Origin: CAZNLL01 sp964573885
Lineage (GTDB): Bacteria > Desulfobacterota > DSM-4660 > Desulfatiglandales > Desulfatiglandaceae
DNA length: 64,000 nt
Assembly: GCA_964573885.1 (NCBI GenBank)
Contig: CAZNLL010000002.1
Coordinates: 24,665-88,664, forward strand
Direction: 5' to 3'
Under the pieces are notes generated by a model. The model was not told the origin of the DNA, did no database searches, and was given only the letters and a program-made list of their open reading frames with translations. The first letter of the stretch is position 1. The number at the start of each line of letters is the position of its first letter. The position numbers and the translations under genes were made by a program. Positions 34,917 to 43,807 of this stretch are shown piece by piece.

Positions 34917-36470
34917 TCATGTCTTCACCTGCCCGGGGATGTCGATAATAACAATGGTGCCCTCCCCTGGGCTGCTCTCCACCCTGATGGCGCCCCCCAA
35001 CCCTTCTATGATCCTGTAACAGACCGAGAGTCCAAGGCCGGTGCCCTTGCCCGGTTCCTTGGTGGTGTAAAAGGGATCAAACACTCGAGGGAGCTGCTCT
35101 GGTGAAATACCCGGCCCGTTGTCGGCAAACCGGATCTCAATAAAGTCTCCCTGGCTCAGGGTCTCGATGTTCAACACCCCCGTATGGCCCGGTCCGGCCT
35201 GTTCCCCCATGGCATCGGCTGCATTCATTATGACATTTAAAAAAACCTGCTTCAACTGATTGGGATTGGCCCATACCCGGTCTGCAGAGGCCTTGAATGA
35301 GGTCTCCACCCTGATATGGGCCATCATGGGCTGGGGGTTGAGCATATTGATGGTCTCCATGATCAGGTCGTGGACCCCTGTCTCCTCCTCTTCGCCGCCC
35401 TCGGGGCGTGAAAAGTCCAGGAGTTGCCTGATAATCTTGCTGATCCGGGTTATTTCAGATTCAATGCGGTCCAGGAAATCTTGCTTTTCTTCCCCCTTGA
35501 GGTCCGTCCGTTTCAGCAGTTCCAGGTAACCCAGAATAATCCCGATGGGATTGCCGATTTCGTGGGCCACCCCTGTGGCCAGCCGACCCACAGAGGCCCA
35601 TTTCTCAGACCTTACCACCTCGTCCTGGGCCTTTTTAAGTTCCTCATTGGCCTTTTTCAGCGAAGAAATGTGAGACTTCAGGGCCTCCTTGTTTTCATCA
35701 AGACGTTTTAACATCATATTGAGGGAGTGGAAGAGCCGGCCGATCTCGTTTCCCATCTCTTCCCTGGGGGGCTCACCCAACCGGGGGAAAGGTTCCCCCC
35801 CCTTGAATTCCTCGGTAATGCGAAGGAGCCTGTGAATGGGTTTGACCACTGTTCGGGACAGGAGATAAATCCCAAAGAGCACTAGGAGAATCGTGTTGAG
35901 ACCGATATAGAGAAGGATGACCTTCTCTGTCTTTCTCATTGTGCTGTAAAGGGGGCGGAGGTCCATCTTCATGGCAGCGGCACCTACCAGCCGCCCCCTA
36001 AAAAAGAGCGGGGCCGAAAGGGTAACCCCCCTGTGGGCAAGCCAGATCACCGCCCAGGTGGTCCCGTAGAAATCAACGGACCACTCCCGGCTGGCCAGGG
36101 CCTGACGGGCAAGGGACAGCTCCCCTTCCTCCGCGCCAACACCGGTGCCTGTCCGCAGGGCCCGGGTCCCTTCCCTGTTCAATACCAAAGCCTCTTTGAA
36201 GCCCGCGGCGCGAACAAGGGAAGCCAAAGCCTTTTCAAAGGCAGGGCCGGAAATCCCTCGGGGCCAAGCCCTTTCCCCGGTCTCGAGCTCGTATCCCACC
36301 ATCTGCTCCAGGGCATGGGTCAGGACCCTGCCTGTCCGGATCCCGGCCTGGATAAGATCCCTTTCCTGAAACTTCACCATGACCACGTTGATAAGGAGCA
36401 TGGCACACAGGAGCAAAAAGGCCAGATAGGTGACGATGCCCGTTCTGAGGCTGTAGAATGAAAACCGCAA
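34917..36470 (-). CDS. Sensor histidine kinase (HisKA/HATPase)
   Basis: A 517-residue membrane kinase. It has two membrane segments (about 10-33 and 184-205) bracketing a periplasmic sensor region of some 150 residues, a HAMP linker, a coiled coil (about 250-290), the HisKA domain with the phospho-acceptor His near residue 303 (ATGVAHEIGNP), and a catalytic domain with N box (NVIMNAADAM), DNGPGI and GTGLGL motifs. It lies 13 nt after pilD and 7 nt before its response regulator. The signal sensed is unknown. Confidence 0.92.
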   Translation of the reverse strand: MRFSFYSLRTGIVTYLAFLLLCAMLLINVVMVKFQERDLIQAGIRTGRVLTHALEQMVGYELETGERAWPRGISGPAFEKALASLVRAAGFKEALVLNREGTRALRTGTGVGAEEGELSLARQALASREWSVDFYGTTWAVIWLAHRGVTLSAPLFFRGRLVGAAAMKMDLRPLYSTMRKTEKVILLYIGLNTILLVLFGIYLLSRTVVKPIHRLLRITEEFKGGEPFPRLGEPPREEMGNEIGRLFHSLNMMLKRLDENKEALKSHISSLKKANEELKKAQDEVVRSEKWASVGRLATGVAHEIGNPIGIILGYLELLKRTDLKGEEKQDFLDRIESEITRISKIIRQLLDFSRPEGGEEEETGVHDLIMETINMLNPQPMMAHIRVETSFKASADRVWANPNQLKQVFLNVIMNAADAMGEQAGPGHTGVLNIETLSQGDFIEIRFADNGPGISPEQLPRVFDPFYTTKEPGKGTGLGLSVCYRIIEGLGGAIRVESSPGEGTIVIIDIPGQVKT

Positions 36471-36483
36471 GGATCAGGTCCTT

Positions 36484-37260
36484 CTAGTTCAGGAGATGAA
36501 AATACCACCTTGTGAGCTGGGGTCCAAAAAAGAAAAATATCAATGTGCCCAAGGAGAGAAATGGCCCAAAGGGGATTTTGACGCGATAACCTTTGCCGGC
36601 CGCCAGGATAAAGATCAAACCCGCCAGTGCACCGGTCATGGAGGAAATGAGCACCACAAAGGGGAGAGACCGCCATCCCAGCCACGCCCCGATCATGGCC
36701 AGCAGCTTGACGTCACCCCCGCCCATGCCCTCTCTGCCCGTAAGCCCCTTGTAGGCCCAGGCGATAAGCAACAAGCCCCCTCCGCCCGCCACGATGCCGA
36801 TCAGGGAATCCGTCCAGGAAATATGCCTGGTCACAAAAACGGCGCCCCATCCCACAGCTATCCCCGATAAGGAAAGGACATCGGGGATGATCTGGTGGAA
36901 AAGATCTATGAAACTGATGGTAACCAGGGTTGCAATAAAAAAGAGAAAGAGAACATATTGATAACTCACTCCATATCTGATAAAGAGGGCAAGGCTCAAC
37001 CATCCGGCCAGGGCCTCCACAGCCGGATAGTGCCACGGAATGGGTCTCCCGCAGTGTTTACACCTCCCTAACAGTATAAGATAGCTGATTAAAGGGATAT
37101 TATGATAGAACCTGATCCGCTCTCCGCAGTAGGGACAGGCCGACGGGGGATAGACGATTGATTTCCTGCGGGGCAAACGATAAATACAGACATTCATAAA
37201 GCTGCCCAAGGCAAGGCCGAATAAAAAGGCATAAACACCCAGGAGGGCATGGGAATTCAT
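36484..37260 (-). CDS. pilD: Prepilin leader peptidase/N-methyltransferase PilD (A24A)
   Basis: Inner-membrane aspartic protease that cleaves and methylates type IV prepilins and type II secretion pseudopilins. It has the N-terminal domain with two CxxC pairs (CPYCGERIRFYHN and CKHCGRPI), the first catalytic Asp in FIDLFHQIIPD and the second in GGGDVKLLAMIG (GxGD-like). About seven membrane segments follow the usual pattern; 258 aa. It is the first gene of a three-gene operon with the two-component system. A GspG-like fragment occurs at 61.5 kb. Confidence 0.93.
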   Translation of the reverse strand: MNSHALLGVYAFLFGLALGSFMNVCIYRLPRRKSIVYPPSACPYCGERIRFYHNIPLISYLILLGRCKHCGRPIPWHYPAVEALAGWLSLALFIRYGVSYQYVLFLFFIATLVTISFIDLFHQIIPDVLSLSGIAVGWGAVFVTRHISWTDSLIGIVAGGGGLLLIAWAYKGLTGREGMGGGDVKLLAMIGAWLGWRSLPFVVLISSMTGALAGLIFILAAGKGYRVKIPFGPFLSLGTLIFFFFGPQLTRWYFHLLN

Positions 37261-37926
37261 AGGGCTCTCCCCGGGGCTTCAAGAGTGACCAAGGGAAGGT
37301 CTGCGTCGTTGAATAAGAAGGCACAAAAAAAGGCTCTCATACTCTCCATCAACCGGGACAACCCTCAACAGCGCCTCATAGATCGGGTCAGTGATATCCT
37401 GGAACAGGGAGGGTTGATCGCCTATCCCACAGATACCTTTTACGGTATAGGGTGCGACCTATACAACAAGAAAGGGATCCAGCTCGTGTACCGGCTCAAG
37501 AACCGTCCCCTGAAACAACCCTTTTCATTCGTCTGCGATTCCCTAAAAGAGATCAGCCACTATGCCAAGGTTTCAAACTATGCCTATAAGACCATGAAGC
37601 GTCATCTCCCGGGCCCATACACCTTTATCCTGGAAGCCACCCGGCTGGTACCCAAGATCATGTTGACCAAAAGGAAAACCGTGGGCATCCGTATCCCGGA
37701 TAACAAGATATGTCTGGACCTCGTTCGCACCTTCGGCAGGCCGATTATAAGCACCAGCGCAGGATATGACGACCCCTATTCCATAAAGGAGGCCTATGGG
37801 TCATACCTGGATGTCATTATCGATGGCGGGGTGCTTTACCCGAGTCCTTCCAGCGTCATCTCTCTCATTGACGATGTGCCGGAAATTATCAGGGAGGGGA
37901 AAGGCGATGTAATCAGTTTCCTATGA
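37249..37926 (+). CDS. TsaC/YciO/Sua5-family protein
   Basis: Sua5/YrdC-fold protein (about 205-225 aa) related to the threonylcarbamoyl-AMP synthase of tRNA t6A synthesis, but closer to the YciO subgroup, as its start NPQQRLIDRVSDILEQGGLIAYPTDTFYGIGCDL suggests. Later motifs include FICDS-like KQPFSFVCDSLKEIS, GPYTFILEAT and TVGIRIPDN. The displayed start overlaps pilD by 12 nt and has a ribosome site only 1 nt away, so a downstream GTG (37285) or TTG (37309) is more likely. Confidence 0.82.
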   Translation: MGIHRALPGASRVTKGRSASLNKKAQKKALILSINRDNPQQRLIDRVSDILEQGGLIAYPTDTFYGIGCDLYNKKGIQLVYRLKNRPLKQPFSFVCDSLKEISHYAKVSNYAYKTMKRHLPGPYTFILEATRLVPKIMLTKRKTVGIRIPDNKICLDLVRTFGRPIISTSAGYDDPYSIKEAYGSYLDVIIDGGVLYPSPSSVISLIDDVPEIIREGKGDVISFL

Positions 37927-37962
37927 TTCCCCCGGGCGAGAACCTGGTCGACACCTTGGGCA

Positions 37963-38859
37963 TCAATATAGATTGCTCTGCCATCTATACTCTACTTCGG
38001 GGGTCATGGATTGTAAGGTCCTTATCACCGAGCGCAGCCCCCGGTCCAAGAACAGGTCCCAGAGTTCCAACCCCTTCTTTTCAGGATATACCAATTTCAC
38101 CTCGCCCTGGAGACCGGCCATCTGCTTGGCAATATCCACCGCATCCTGGAAGTTGCCCAGAAGGTCCACGAGATCCAATTCCTTGGCCCTGGCCCCTGAA
38201 AAAATGCGACCGTCGGCGATGGCCTGGACCTTCTCCACGGGCAGATTCCTGCCACGGCTCACGCCCTCCACAAATTGTTGCTGGATATCCTGGATAACCC
38301 GATTGAGAACCTCCCGTTCCTTCTCAGTAAGTTTCCTGTGGGGGGACCCCATATCCTTGTATTCCCCGCTTTTTAAGACCTCCAGGCGAATGCCCACTTT
38401 CTTGAGCAGGTCCTCAATCTGTACAAACTCCATGAGCACGCCGATGCTCCCTGTGACGGTGCCCGGGTTGGCCACAATCTTATTGGCCCCGGCGGCGATG
38501 TAATAACCGCCTGAAGCGGCCACCTCTCCCATGGAAGCGATGACCTTTTTAACCCGGATGGTCCGCCTCACCTCCTGGTAGATCTCCTGGGTGGGGCCCA
38601 CTCCACCGCCTGGAGAATTGATCCTCAAAATGATGGCCTTAATGGCATTGTCCTTTTTGAATTTGACCAGGTTGGATACAATACGCCCCGAATCTGATAT
38701 GGCCCCCTCAACAGGAATAACTCCGATCTTGGCGCCGAAAGAGAGATCCCCACCCGCGCCGAACATCCTCAACACGAGGACCATGACCGAACCCAGCACA
38801 AGGGCCGCCACGCCCAGTATGATCAGGACGGTAAGTATGGGATGCCTTTTTCCTGCCAT
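37963..38859 (-). CDS. sppA: Signal peptide peptidase SppA
   Basis: Membrane-anchored serine protease that degrades remnant signal peptides. A single membrane segment spans about residues 9-30; the ClpP-like core has the catalytic Ser in GEVAASGGYYIAAGA near residue 115 and the general-base Lys in SGEYKDMGSPHRKL near residue 167. At 298 aa it is the short, single-domain form rather than the E. coli double-domain form. Its gene follows rpsA on the same strand after 232 nt. Confidence 0.93.
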   Translation of the reverse strand: MAGKRHPILTVLIILGVAALVLGSVMVLVLRMFGAGGDLSFGAKIGVIPVEGAISDSGRIVSNLVKFKKDNAIKAIILRINSPGGGVGPTQEIYQEVRRTIRVKKVIASMGEVAASGGYYIAAGANKIVANPGTVTGSIGVLMEFVQIEDLLKKVGIRLEVLKSGEYKDMGSPHRKLTEKEREVLNRVIQDIQQQFVEGVSRGRNLPVEKVQAIADGRIFSGARAKELDLVDLLGNFQDAVDIAKQMAGLQGEVKLVYPEKKGLELWDLFLDRGLRSVIRTLQSMTPEVEYRWQSNLY

Positions 38860-38873
38860 CTATTTGGTCCATG

Positions 38874-38903
38874 AGGGCCCGGGCCTCAGACGCCCGGGGC
38901 CAA
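38874..38903. repeat. GC-rich inverted repeat between rpsA and sppA
   Basis: The 232-nt interval between rpsA and sppA contains an inverted repeat GGGCCCGGGC-CTCAGAC-GCCCGGGGCC just upstream of sppA. On the minus strand there is no T-run after it, so it is unlikely to be a simple terminator of rpsA. It could act as an mRNA-stabilising or attenuating hairpin. Nothing else recognisable was seen in the interval. Confidence 0.35.
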
Positions 38904-39091
38904 ATTTCTTATCTCCTTTTGATCAAGGACTATTTTCCCAACCGCTCTTTTCTCGAAAGGCAGGGCAACCACTGATGGACGGGGATCTTCTGGCAATGCT
39001 ATGGCTCGACCGCCACCTCCCGGGCCGCGGATGCCTCCTTTCGGTGTTTGAGCCCCGCATGGAAAGGACGAAGCGGTGTCTTAAAGCGGTT

Positions 39092-40987
39092 TTAGGAAGG
39101 AGTTTCTGGGTTATCTTCTTGGTCTTCCTCTTCTGAATCAAGGGTGTCGGAGCCTTCCAAATCCTGCTCCTCGGTCTGGGCCTGGCGGTCCAAGTTCATC
39201 ATCTCTTCCCTGAGCAGTTCCCCGAGATTGGATGTGGCCTCTTTGTGGTTATCCAGGTAGCTCCTGTAAATCTCCTTCTCATTGCTCTCTTCCAGCTTTC
39301 GCACGGAGAGGCCTATCTTCTTTTCCTCCCGGGAGACATTGAGCACCTTGGCCTGAATTACATCGTCCACTTGGTATCTGGAAAGGGGGTTACCGTGTTT
39401 ATCATTGGGGATCTCAGAGATATGGACAAGCCCTTCTATCCCTTCTTCCAGTTCGAGAAAGAGGCCGAAATCGGTGATGTTGGTGACCGTGCCGGTCACA
39501 CGGGTTCCCGGCCTGTATTTGTGGGGGATCTCGTCCCAAGGATCAGGGGCAAGCTGCTTTATCCCCAGGGAAAACCGTTCGTTTTCCTTGTCGATATTGA
39601 GCACCACGGCCTGCACCTCCTGGGATTTCTTGTAGAGCTCCGAAGGGTGCTTGATCCTCTTGGTCCAGGAAATATCGGATATGTGTACCAGGCCGTCAAT
39701 CCCCTCATCAATACCGATAAAGATGCCGAAGTCGGTAATATTCTTTATCTTCCCCTCTATGGTGGTTCCTACGGGATATTTCTCTTCGATAATATCCCAT
39801 GGATTCGGCTCAACCTGCTTCATACCCAAAGAGATACGCTTTCTGGAGGCATCAATATTCAAAACCATGGTGTCTACAATATCCCCGACCTGGAGAATCT
39901 GGGAAGGGTGGCGTATCTTCCTGGTCCAGGACATCTCAGAGATGTGGATCAATCCCTCCACCCCTTGTTCCACCTCCACAAAGGCACCGTAATCGGTAAG
40001 GCTCACCACGCGGCCCTTGATCCTTGTGCCTATGGGATATTTCTTTTCAGCCTCTGTCCAGGGATCGGGGGCCAACTGTTTTATACCCAGAGAAACCCGC
40101 TCCCTTTCCCGGTCGAAGCTCAAGACCTTGACATCTATCACATCCCCGATCTGATGCATCTCAGAAGGGTGCCCCACCCTTCCCCAGGACATATCCGTAA
40201 TGTGCACCAGCCCGTCGATGCCGCCCAGGTCGATGAAAAGCCCATAATCGGTGATGTTCTTGACCGTTCCTTCAAGGACCGTCCCCTCCTCGATCAACTC
40301 GAGGGTCTTTTCCCGCATGGCGGCCCTGGCCGCCTCCAAAATGGCCCGGCGGGACAGGACGATGTTCCCTCGCCGCTTGTTATATTTTACGATCTTGAAT
40401 TCATGCTCTGTACCCACCAGGGCGTCCATGTCTCTGACGGGTCTCAAATCAACCTGGGAACCAGGCAGAAAGGCCTGTAGGCCGATATCCACTGAAAGGC
40501 CTCCTTTGACCCGGTTTGTGATTCGCCCTTTGATGGTTCCGTCATTTTCGTAGACATCCTTAATCTGGTCCCAGATCTTGATTTTGGCGGCCTTTTCCTT
40601 GGAAAGGATAATGGTCCCTTCATCATCCTCCCTCCGCTCAAGGAGCACTTCCACCTGATCTCCCACCTTGGCCGTCAAATTGCCTTCGCTGTCAATGAAC
40701 TCGTCGAGCTTGATCTGGCCTTCTGACTTATACCCGATGTCAACAAGGACATATTCTTTGTCTATCTGAACGATTTCACCCTTGACAACCTCTCCTTCCT
40801 GGATGCTTCGTAGGCTTTCTTCATACAATTGCATGAAGTTGTCACTATCCTGCACCTCTTCCCCCGCCTCGTCACCCTTGTCTGGGCCCTTCTCCGTCAT
40901 GAGCTCCTGCTCATCCGCGAAGGAGGATTCCGTGTTTTGGTTTTCTGTGGTTTTGTCCTGGGTTGCCTCGTTCGTCCTTGTATCCAT
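39092..40987 (-). CDS. rpsA: 30S ribosomal protein S1
   Basis: Ribosomal protein S1 (631 aa) promotes mRNA binding to the 30S subunit. Six tandem S1 (OB-fold) domains are visible, for example GTVLEGTVKNITDYGLFIDL and GTRVTGTVTNITDFGLFLEL, with repeated WTRKIRHPSQ- and WTKRIKHPSE-type linkers. The acidic, low-complexity first 40 residues and the acidic C-terminal tail are extensions outside the S1 folds. The order cmk-rpsA upstream and sppA downstream is common in bacteria. Confidence 0.96.
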   Translation of the reverse strand: MDTRTNEATQDKTTENQNTESSFADEQELMTEKGPDKGDEAGEEVQDSDNFMQLYEESLRSIQEGEVVKGEIVQIDKEYVLVDIGYKSEGQIKLDEFIDSEGNLTAKVGDQVEVLLERREDDEGTIILSKEKAAKIKIWDQIKDVYENDGTIKGRITNRVKGGLSVDIGLQAFLPGSQVDLRPVRDMDALVGTEHEFKIVKYNKRRGNIVLSRRAILEAARAAMREKTLELIEEGTVLEGTVKNITDYGLFIDLGGIDGLVHITDMSWGRVGHPSEMHQIGDVIDVKVLSFDRERERVSLGIKQLAPDPWTEAEKKYPIGTRIKGRVVSLTDYGAFVEVEQGVEGLIHISEMSWTRKIRHPSQILQVGDIVDTMVLNIDASRKRISLGMKQVEPNPWDIIEEKYPVGTTIEGKIKNITDFGIFIGIDEGIDGLVHISDISWTKRIKHPSELYKKSQEVQAVVLNIDKENERFSLGIKQLAPDPWDEIPHKYRPGTRVTGTVTNITDFGLFLELEEGIEGLVHISEIPNDKHGNPLSRYQVDDVIQAKVLNVSREEKKIGLSVRKLEESNEKEIYRSYLDNHKEATSNLGELLREEMMNLDRQAQTEEQDLEGSDTLDSEEEDQEDNPETPS

Positions 40988-41049
40988 TAAAGTAAGTACC
41001 CCCCTAAATGTTATTGCCCCTTGGTTTTATATTTTATAGGCGTCTAAAT

Positions 41050-41077
41050 CTTATACTTTAACAGACATAACCGCCAA
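41050..41077 (-). promoter_or_regulatory. Candidate rpsA promoter
   Basis: In the 120-nt gap between cmk and rpsA the minus strand shows TTGGCG (41077-41072), a 16-nt spacer and TATAAG (41055-41050), 63 nt before the rpsA start. It is AT-rich around the -10 compared with the flanking genes. The match is moderate, so this is only a candidate. Confidence 0.35.
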
Positions 41078-41107
41078 CTTCAACCATTTATTTAGAAAAA
41101 TCTCGCT

Positions 41108-41773
41108 CTATTTCACACTTTCCAGGCGCTCCAGGATACGATCCACCACCTGCTCTGCACTCAAAAAGGTGGCGTCTATGATGAAGGCGTCTTCAGCCGG
41201 TTTCAGGGGGGCCAAGGCCCTTTCCGTGTCCTGGCCGTCCCTCTTGACCATGTCTTGCTCCACCTTGCTCAAGGAGACGGCTTCCCCCCGCTCCAGCCTT
41301 TCTTGATACCTTCTTTTGGCCCTGACCTCGGGGGATGCGGTGAGGTAAAACTTGCACCGCGCCTCGGGAAACACAACGGTGCCCATGTCTCTGCCCTCGG
41401 CAACCACCCCCATCCCTTCGGCCAGTCTGCGCTGAAGCCCTGTCATGGCCGCCCTCACCTCCTTCACCGCGGACACGGCCGAGGCGAGCATGTCCATATC
41501 CGGATCCCTGATGGCCACAGAGATGTCTTCGTGCCCCAAAAATAGCCGCGGGGGGTTTTCATCAAACCGGTAATGGAGGTCCAGAGACCCGGCCAGTTGC
41601 CCCAGACAGGGGCCGTCCCGGATGTCTACACCCGCCCTTTTTGCAACCAGGGCCACGGCCCGGTACATGGCCCCTGTATCCAGATATACAAAGCCGATCC
41701 TCTTGGCCAAAAGGCGACTTACCGTGCTCTTCCCGGCCCCTGCCGGCCCGTCGATGGTTATCACCTCACCCAT
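41108..41773 (-). CDS. cmk: Cytidylate kinase
   Basis: Phosphorylates CMP and dCMP. The P-loop ITIDGPAGAGKSTVSRLLAKR is at the N terminus, followed by YLDTGAMYRAVALVAKR and the AEGRDMGTVVFPEA motif with the substrate-binding Asp and Arg residues. Several ATGs exist upstream (from 41803); the ATG at 41773 (MGEVITIDG) with a GGGCGGA ribosome site gives 221 aa, the family size. The gene lies between hisC and rpsA, the frequent cmk-rpsA arrangement. Confidence 0.94.
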   Translation of the reverse strand: MGEVITIDGPAGAGKSTVSRLLAKRIGFVYLDTGAMYRAVALVAKRAGVDIRDGPCLGQLAGSLDLHYRFDENPPRLFLGHEDISVAIRDPDMDMLASAVSAVKEVRAAMTGLQRRLAEGMGVVAEGRDMGTVVFPEARCKFYLTASPEVRAKRRYQERLERGEAVSLSKVEQDMVKRDGQDTERALAPLKPAEDAFIIDATFLSAEQVVDRILERLESVK

Positions 41774-41820
41774 TGTTCCGCCCACCATCATGGTCACCCG
41801 CATCTTTGGGGATGGCGGTA

Positions 41821-42915
41821 CTAAACCCCCAGGATACCCCGAAGGGCCTGGATAAACCTTTCATTCTCCTCCGCGAGACCCACGTTTATCCGAATATATT
41901 CGGGGAGGCCGTAGCTATCCATAGAGCGAACGATAACGCCCTGCTTCAACAGGAGATCATACGCCCTCTTTCCGCCTCCGGGCACCTTAATGAGGAGGAA
42001 GTTGGTCTGGGAGGGCACATATTCAAGGCCCATGTCATCAAGCGATCGGTGCAGGTAGGAAAACCCGTCTTTCACCAGGGCCAGGGTGCGGGCCACAAAA
42101 TCTGAATCGTCCAGGGCGGCGGTGGCGGCCGCCTGGGCAAGGGTATTGGCATTAAAGGGTTGCCTCACCCTGTTCATGTATTCAACGACCTTTTCAGAGG
42201 CGAATCCATAGCCGATCCTCAGCCCTGCCAGGCCGTAGAGTTTTGAAAAGGTCCTTAAAACAAGTAAGAGGGGATGGCTACCGAGCAATTCAAGGCCTTG
42301 GGCGGCATTTTCGTCGGTCACAAACTCGATGTAAGCCTCATCCAGGACCACAATCATGTCCTCAGGGACGTGCTCCAGGAAACGGTGCAACGCCTCTTTT
42401 GAAAGCACAGAACCGGTGGGGTTGTTGGGATTGTTGACAAATACCATCTTGGTGTTGGGCGTGATGGCCTGGGACAAGACTTTCAGGTCAACCCTAAAAC
42501 CGGACAGAGGTGCTGAAATCATCCGCCCCCCTGCCCCGGTGACGATCTTTTCATACACCAGGAAGGTGGGAAAGGCCTGAACCACATGCTCACCCGGAAT
42601 AAGAAAGGTCCTTACCACCAATTCGATCAATTCATTGGATCCGTTTCCCAAGATGATTTGCCCCGGGGGGACCCCGCACTTCTGGCTCAGCTTTGCCTTC
42701 AGGTAATAGCCGCTCCCATCAGGATACCGGTGAAGATTATGGACCTTGTCCAAAATCGCCTGAACGGCCAAGGGTGAGGGACCGAGGGGATTCTCGTTGG
42801 AGGCGAGCTTGATGGATCCCGTGATTCCCACTTCCCTTTCCAATTCTTCTATGGGCTTGCCTGGCGGATAGGGGACCAACGCCTCCACCCCGTTATGGGT
42901 CAACTTCCGCATCAT
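41821..42915 (-). CDS. hisC: Histidinol-phosphate aminotransferase
   Basis: PLP-dependent class I/II aminotransferase (364 aa) of histidine synthesis. Motifs are KLASNENPLGPSP near the N terminus, GNGSNELIELV, NNPNNPTG (substrate/PLP loop), the Asp-Tyr in VLDEAYIEFV and the PLP-Lys in RTFSKLYGLAGLRIGYG. Other his genes are absent here. Two ATGs are adjacent (42915 and 42912). HisC paralogues can act in other amino-acid pathways, and the neighbourhood does not decide. Confidence 0.9.
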   Translation of the reverse strand: MMRKLTHNGVEALVPYPPGKPIEELEREVGITGSIKLASNENPLGPSPLAVQAILDKVHNLHRYPDGSGYYLKAKLSQKCGVPPGQIILGNGSNELIELVVRTFLIPGEHVVQAFPTFLVYEKIVTGAGGRMISAPLSGFRVDLKVLSQAITPNTKMVFVNNPNNPTGSVLSKEALHRFLEHVPEDMIVVLDEAYIEFVTDENAAQGLELLGSHPLLLVLRTFSKLYGLAGLRIGYGFASEKVVEYMNRVRQPFNANTLAQAAATAALDDSDFVARTLALVKDGFSYLHRSLDDMGLEYVPSQTNFLLIKVPGGGKRAYDLLLKQGVIVRSMDSYGLPEYIRINVGLAEENERFIQALRGILGV

Positions 42916-43097
42916 TCGACTCCTTATTTATTTATCCCGGGCATGCCCGACCGGGTCCTTGCCCGGGGCCGACATCCCATGAAAGGGCCCTGATCGGAGG
43001 CCTTGGCGCCTTATAGCGCAAGGTCGAGAAAAAGTAAATACGGGATCAACAAGGCCACCCTCCGCGCCCTTTTGTGGACTCTATGCCCGATTTGCGC

Positions 43098-43126
43098 TTG
43101 ACTTGCGACCTCTGATCCATTATTTT
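43098..43126 (+). promoter_or_regulatory. Candidate promoter of the HU gene
   Basis: TTGACT (43098-43103), a 17-nt spacer and TATTTT (43121-43126) lie about 58 nt upstream of the HU start. It falls in the 268-nt gap between hisC and the HU gene, where the local sequence becomes AT-rich. The promoter probably also serves the SRP RNA that follows HU closely. Confidence 0.6.
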
Positions 43127-43183
43127 TAACTGCCAGTCCACCTAAACAGTTTTAATTGTTCCCTTATTGGAGAGAGGAAGCCC

Positions 43184-43462
43184 ATGAACAAATCTCAGTT
43201 GATCGAAGCCCTTGCAAAAGAAGAGAACCTGCCCCTGAAAAAGGCCGAAGAGGTCGTTAACACCGCTTTTGGGGACATGGAAAGGGCCCTGATTCGCTCG
43301 GAAAGGGTTGAGATCAGGGGCCTCGGCAGCTTCAAGGTGAAAGGGTATGAAGGTTACAAGGGCAGGAATCCTAAGACGGGAGAGGTCATTGAGGTGGCCC
43401 AGAAAAAACTCCCCTTCTTTAAGGTGGGGAAAGAACTCAAAGAAAGGGTGGATGTCTACTGA
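43184..43462 (+). CDS. HU-family DNA-binding protein
   Basis: Nucleoid-associated protein of 92 residues. MNKSQLIEALAKEENLPLKKAEEVV is the dimerisation helix region, EIRGLGSFKVK and the DNA-arm motif GRNPKTGEVIEV follow (the P is the intercalating proline), and the C terminus is KVGKELKERVDV. HU and IHF subunits are hard to tell apart by eye; a single gene next to a housekeeping RNA gene suits HU. An AGAGGAAG ribosome site precedes the start. Confidence 0.93.
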   Translation: MNKSQLIEALAKEENLPLKKAEEVVNTAFGDMERALIRSERVEIRGLGSFKVKGYEGYKGRNPKTGEVIEVAQKKLPFFKVGKELKERVDVY

Positions 43463-43475
43463 ACGGTTGTTCAGG

Positions 43476-43758
43476 CCTTGGTCGTGCTAGACGGGGAGCT
43501 AGCGGTGCCCTGTAACCCGAAATCCGCTTATGCGGGGTCGAAAGCCCTTCAGGAGATCCTTGCTACAGGTTGTGCTTTTGCTGCCCCTGGGGCAGAGATG
43601 GACCTCACGTAACGGGCGCTTACGAACCCCGTCAGGTCCGGGAGGAAGCAGCGGTAAGTAAGAGAGCCTGTGTCGTGAAGGGATCTATCTCCTTTACCCG
43701 GGTAGCGGAGCCTTCCCGGGCAAGGTTCGAATAAGGACGCACGGCCAAGGACTTTTTT
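43476..43758 (+). ncRNA. ffs: Signal recognition particle RNA, large form with Alu domain
   Basis: The conserved SRP RNA apical loop is present as GTCAGGTCCGGGAGGAAGCA (43639-43658). The 5' part, CTAGACGGGGAGCTAGCGGT and then CCCTGTAACCCGAAATCCGC, matches the Alu domain of long bacterial SRP RNAs such as that of Bacillus. The ends pair: CCTTGGTCGTGC (43476-43487) with GCACGGCCAAGG (43739-43750), and a run of six T follows (43753-43758) as a terminator. The total is about 283 nt, against about 114 nt for the E. coli 4.5S RNA. It starts 13 nt after the HU stop. Confidence 0.88.
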
Positions 43759-43807
43759 CCCATTCTTCCCACATTTCCTCTCTTCCCTTAAAACCCGCGA
43801 TAAAAAA

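Noticed and set aside
37249..37284. ATG start of the TsaC/YciO gene inside pilD
   Set aside because: The only ribosome site is 1 nt from the ATG, too close. A downstream GTG or TTG is more likely, although the exact start stays open.
38923..39141. Small minus-strand ORF between rpsA and sppA
   Set aside because: It overlaps the rpsA end, is highly basic and low-complexity, and has no family or good ribosome site.
43720..43735. GGTTCGAATAAGG as a tRNA T-arm
   Set aside because: No acceptor, D or anticodon arms surround it. It lies in the 3' part of the SRP RNA.
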